In this document: positions 6,604 to 8,696 of the stretch, piece after piece
Numbering within the stretch: the first letter of the stretch is position 1
How the letters are laid out: each line of letters opens with the position of its first letter
DNA from: Gammaproteobacteria bacterium
GTDB taxonomy: Bacteria > Pseudomonadota > Gammaproteobacteria > GCA-001735895
Reading direction: 5' to 3'
Length of the DNA: 8,696 nucleotides
NCBI GenBank assembly: GCA_024763185.1
Contig: JANTFY010000089.1
Span: forward strand, 1 to 8,696
Notes under the pieces: generated by a model
What the model was told of the DNA's origin: nothing
The model's input: the letters and a program-made list of their open reading frames with translations, nothing else
Database searches by the model: none
Position numbers and translations under genes: made by a program

Positions 6604-7482
6604 TCACTCAATGTTCTGAACCTGTTCCCGCATCTGTTCGATCAACACCTTGAGATCAACCGCCAGACGCGTGGTTTCGGTGTCCTGTGATTTAGACGAC
6701 ATCGTATTGGCTTCACGATTTAACTCCTGCATCAGGAAATCCAGCCGGCGCCCCACCGCTTCATCACGTTCAAGCACCTGTTCCACCTCGTTGACATGGG
6801 CCAGCAACCGGTCGAGCTCTTCCTCAACGTCGATTTTCTGCACCAGAATCACCAGTTCCTGTTCCAGGCGCCCGGCATCGGCAGATTCAGACCATTGCGC
6901 CATCTTTTCCTGCAACTGATCGGACCATTTCTTGCGGATAGCAGCAATCACCTGCTCACGTCGTTGCTGCACCTGTTTGACGATATCGCTGACCTGGGTG
7001 CAGCGTGAGGCAATCATTTCGTGCAACGACTCGCCTTCGCGCAATCGGTTATCCAGTAATTGCTGCAGGGCATCGGGCAGACTTTCAAGCGCCAGCTCTT
7101 GCAACGGCTTGAAATCCAGGCTCGATTCTTCTACCACACCGGGCCAGTGTAAAATGTCGGCCACTGACAGGCTGTGCCCCTCGTGCACAATCTTCAACAC
7201 CTGCGACTCGACCTCGCGCAGGTTTTTGACCACTTCGGTGTTTAACTGTATCGAGGAAGGCGCTGCTTTATTCAGCTTGTAACGCAGGCTGATGTCGACC
7301 TTGCCGCGTTTCAGGTACACCGCCAACTGTTTGCGGATTTCGGGTTCCAGTGCCTTGAAATCATCCGGCAATTTGAAACCCGGCTCCAGGTAACGGTGAT
7401 TGACCGACTTGATCTCCCACACGATTTCACCGCTGTCATTGCCTGCCTGCACCCGTGCAAAGGCTGTCATGCTCTTTATCAT
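6604..7482 (-). CDS. yicC: YicC family endoribonuclease / RNA-decay factor
   Basis: A 292-residue protein (E. coli YicC is 287) that aligns by eye along its whole length with E. coli YicC. It begins MIKSMTAFAR, then WEIKSVNHRYLE (22-33), a YicC_N domain, and the conserved C-terminal domain with RLEQELVILVQKIDVEEELDRL-type residues (205-226), GRRLDFLMQELNREANT (244-260) and the family ending LKVLIEQMREQVQNIE. The family is reported to be endoribonucleolytic and in E. coli to affect decay of the small RNA RyhB. The reading frame stays open up to 7647, but I place the start at 7482: homology begins there, a strong AGAGG (7491-7495, complement) lies 8 nt upstream, and the longer version would run through the rph promoter and into rph. 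It is divergent from rph, an arrangement shared with E. coli and Pseudomonas. Confidence 0.96.
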   Translation of the reverse strand: MIKSMTAFARVQAGNDSGEIVWEIKSVNHRYLEPGFKLPDDFKALEPEIRKQLAVYLKRGKVDISLRYKLNKAAPSSIQLNTEVVKNLREVESQVLKIVHEGHSLSVADILHWPGVVEESSLDFKPLQELALESLPDALQQLLDNRLREGESLHEMIASRCTQVSDIVKQVQQRREQVIAAIRKKWSDQLQEKMAQWSESADAGRLEQELVILVQKIDVEEELDRLLAHVNEVEQVLERDEAVGRRLDFLMQELNREANTMSSKSQDTETTRLAVDLKVLIEQMREQVQNIE

Positions 7483-7508
7483 TAAATCATCCTCTGTAAG
7501 TTGCGCGC

Positions 7509-7514
7509 AGTGTA
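7509..7514 (-). promoter_or_regulatory. Possible -10 box for yicC
   Basis: TACACT on the minus strand matches 4 of 6 positions of the -10 consensus, including the key first TA and last T. It would give a leader of about 20 nt that contains the yicC Shine-Dalgarno. The sequence 17-18 nt upstream (GTGCAA) is a poor -35, so this is a weak call resting mainly on position. Confidence 0.3.
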
Positions 7515-7527
7515 ACGGGTTAGCCCG

Positions 7528-7557
7528 CGGTTTGCACCGACAGAGGCTGCAAAACCG
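7528..7557. repeat. Inverted repeat in the yicC-rph divergent intergenic region
   Basis: CGGTTTGCA (7528-7536) and TGCAAAACCG (7548-7557) are inverted copies, 9 bp with one extra A, separated by 11 nt. It lies between the candidate promoters of yicC and rph, so it could be a regulator-binding site acting on both or a chance dyad. No known operator is recognised. Confidence 0.35.
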
Positions 7558-7561
7558 TCGA

Positions 7562-7592
7562 TTGATGCAATATGCGCCCGAATCGGTATAAT
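7562..7592 (+). promoter_or_regulatory. Promoter candidate for rph-rdgB
   Basis: A perfect TATAAT at 7587-7592 lies 25 nt before the rph ATG. The best -35 is TTGATG at 7562-7567 (4 of 6), but the spacer is 19 nt, longer than the ideal 17. Transcription would start near 7599, leaving a short leader that contains the strong AGGAG ribosome binding site (7607-7611, 6 nt before the ATG). Confidence 0.55.
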
Positions 7593-7617
7593 CGCGCGCA
7601 TTTTTCAGGAGCCTAGC

Positions 7618-8322
7618 ATGAGACCGAGCGGTAGAGACTATGATCAATTAAGAGAGCTGCGCATTTCGCGAAACTACACGAAACATGCCGAAGGCTCCGT
7701 GTTAATCGAATGCGGCGACACCAAGGTGTTGTGCAACGCATCGATTGAAGATCGCGTACCGGGTTTTCTCAAGGGCAAGGGCAGTGGCTGGGTCACCGCT
7801 GAATACGGTATGTTGCCGCGCTCCACCTCGAGCCGCATGCGCCGTGAAGCCAGTGCCGGCAAACAAGGTGGGCGCACCATGGAGATTCAACGCCTGATCG
7901 GTCGCGCGCTCAGGGCCTGCATTGATACCAAGCTGCTGGGCGAACGTACCATCACCCTTGACTGTGATGTTATCCAGGCTGACGGTGGCACACGTACCGC
8001 CTCCATTTCCGGCGCTTATGTCGCCCTGGCGGATGCCGTTCAGACCCTGCTTGAGAATGGCGCCCTGGAGCAAAATCCAATAACCTGCCAGGTGGCAGCG
8101 ATCTCCGTCGGTATCTACGAGGGAAACGCGGTACTCGACCTGGATTACCCGGAAGATTGCACCGCCGAAACCGACATGAATATCGTGATGGACAGCAATG
8201 GCGGTTTTATCGAAATCCAGGGCACGGCTGAGGGCGTTTCCTTTAATCCGGATGAACTCAACCAGATGCTGGCTTTAGCGAAACAGGGTATCGAGCAGAT
8301 TTTCACCCTGCAAAAAGCCTGA
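7618..8322 (+). CDS. rph: Ribonuclease PH
   Basis: RNase PH removes nucleotides from the 3' ends of tRNA precursors and some other RNAs, using phosphate and releasing nucleoside diphosphates; it works as a hexameric ring in the cytoplasm. The 234-residue protein begins with the family signature MRPSGR and contains TKHAEGSVLIECGDTKVLC (21-39), GGRTMEIQRLIGRALR (84-99), QADGGTRTASISGAYVAL (120-137), LDLDYPED (173-180), TDMNIVM (185-191) and GGFIEIQGTAEG (195-206). Residues R86 and the GTR at 124-126 bind phosphate, and D180 and D186 are the acidic catalytic/metal residues; all are present. The start is secure: a strong AGGAG lies 6 nt upstream. The stop is followed after 15 nt by rdgB, so the pair forms an operon. 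Length is normal (E. coli 238) and there is no sign of the frameshift known from E. coli K-12. Confidence 0.98.
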   Translation: MRPSGRDYDQLRELRISRNYTKHAEGSVLIECGDTKVLCNASIEDRVPGFLKGKGSGWVTAEYGMLPRSTSSRMRREASAGKQGGRTMEIQRLIGRALRACIDTKLLGERTITLDCDVIQADGGTRTASISGAYVALADAVQTLLENGALEQNPITCQVAAISVGIYEGNAVLDLDYPEDCTAETDMNIVMDSNGGFIEIQGTAEGVSFNPDELNQMLALAKQGIEQIFTLQKA

Positions 8323-8337
8323 GAAGGAGTCGCTGTC

Positions 8338-8696
8338 ATGCACAAACTGGTTATTGCATCCGGCAACCCGGGTAAATTACGTGAGTTTAAGGCACTGCTG
8401 GAACCACTCAATTTCGAGGTGCATACGCAATCGGAATATAACGTGCCGGACGTGGAAGAAACCGGCACCACCTTTGTCGAGAATGCCATAATCAAGGCTC
8501 GTAATGCGGCCCAGCATAGCGGCCTGCCCGCCATTGCCGACGACTCCGGTATCGAAGTGGATGCGTTGAACGGTGCACCGGGCGTATATTCCGCCCGTTT
8601 TTCAGGGCCTGATGCCAATGATGATAAAAACAATGCCCTGTTGGTTGAAAAATTGCGTAATGTTGACGAAGAACAACGTACTGCTCGTTATCGTGC
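8338..8696 (+). CDS. rdgB: Non-canonical purine NTP pyrophosphatase RdgB/HAM1, 5' part
   Basis: The first 119 codons are visible; the gene continues past the right edge. RdgB hydrolyses dITP, ITP and XTP to monophosphate and pyrophosphate, keeping deaminated purines out of DNA and RNA. The motifs are ASGNPGKLREF (7-17), the ETGTTFVENAIIKA block (41-54) with K53, ADDSGIEVDAL (67-77) with D68/D69 for metal and catalysis, and GAPGVYSARFSG (79-90). These correspond to residues K13, E41, K53 and D69 of the E. coli enzyme. A full AAGGAG (8324-8329) lies 8 nt before the ATG, in the short gap after rph. The rph-rdgB order is common in proteobacteria. The C-terminal SHR motif lies outside the window. 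Confidence 0.97.
   Translation, partial: MHKLVIASGNPGKLREFKALLEPLNFEVHTQSEYNVPDVEETGTTFVENAIIKARNAAQHSGLPAIADDSGIEVDALNGAPGVYSARFSGPDANDDKNNALLVEKLRNVDEEQRTARYR

Noticed and set aside
7483..7647. N-terminal extension of YicC by 55 residues
   Set aside because: The family homology starts at MIKSMTAFAR with a strong Shine-Dalgarno, and the extension would cross the rph promoter and the first codons of rph. Its Cys/Arg-rich composition looks like non-coding sequence.
8145..8633. Minus-strand open frame of 162 residues across the rph-rdgB junction
   Set aside because: It is antisense to two clearly conserved genes and its Ser/Pro-rich composition is what a shadow frame gives.
1..8696. Defence island, phage, integron, CRISPR or other mobile system
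   Set aside because: No integrase, transposase, nuclease cassette, array of repeats, tRNA or attachment site is visible; nearly all genes are conserved chromosomal families.

Overview
The window looks like ordinary chromosomal sequence from a gammaproteobacterium. The gene order yicC / divergent rph-rdgB, a DUF2333 protein with a proteobacterial-type N-terminus, and YicC and RNase PH sequences close to the E. coli and Pseudomonas family patterns all point there. GC is moderate and coding density is high. I see no insertion sequence, phage gene, CRISPR array, tRNA or rRNA. Species cannot be fixed from the sequence alone.

Layout. Position 1-176 (minus) is the N-terminus of an AsmA-family envelope protein. 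It is divergent from a DUF2333 membrane protein (plus), which is followed by a small membrane-anchored protein I do not recognise (1396-1923, plus). That gene converges on and overlaps by 6 nt the end of a minus-strand run. In transcription order the run is yicC (7482 to 6604), a GGDEF/EAL protein (6527 to 4881), a CbpA-like DnaJ co-chaperone (4761 to 3784), a DegP/DegQ-type periplasmic protease (3783 to 2413) and moaC (2403 to 1918). From 7618 the plus strand carries rph and the start of rdgB, divergent from yicC.

How the genes work together. The DnaJ-like gene, the Deg protease and moaC are packed with gaps of 0 and 9 nt and form one operon. Upstream, overlapping the last codons of the GGDEF/EAL gene, lies a close match to a sigma-32 heat-shock promoter (CTTGAAA, 13 nt, CCCCACTT). 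This makes biological sense: a cytoplasmic co-chaperone and a periplasmic protease/chaperone would be induced together, with a molybdenum cofactor gene carried along. The GGDEF/EAL protein has a ruined GGDEF signature (EEDNF) but an intact I-site-like RxxD and a complete-looking EAL active site, so it is probably a c-di-GMP phosphodiesterase. Its start codon is preceded by a 15-bp stem-loop and no clear ribosome binding site. rph and rdgB are a tight housekeeping pair for RNA 3'-end processing and nucleotide-pool cleaning.

I did not find an evidently new multi-gene system. The points most worth checking are the heat-shock promoter and its operon, the degenerate GGDEF domain, the leader stem-loop, and the unknown 175-residue protein.
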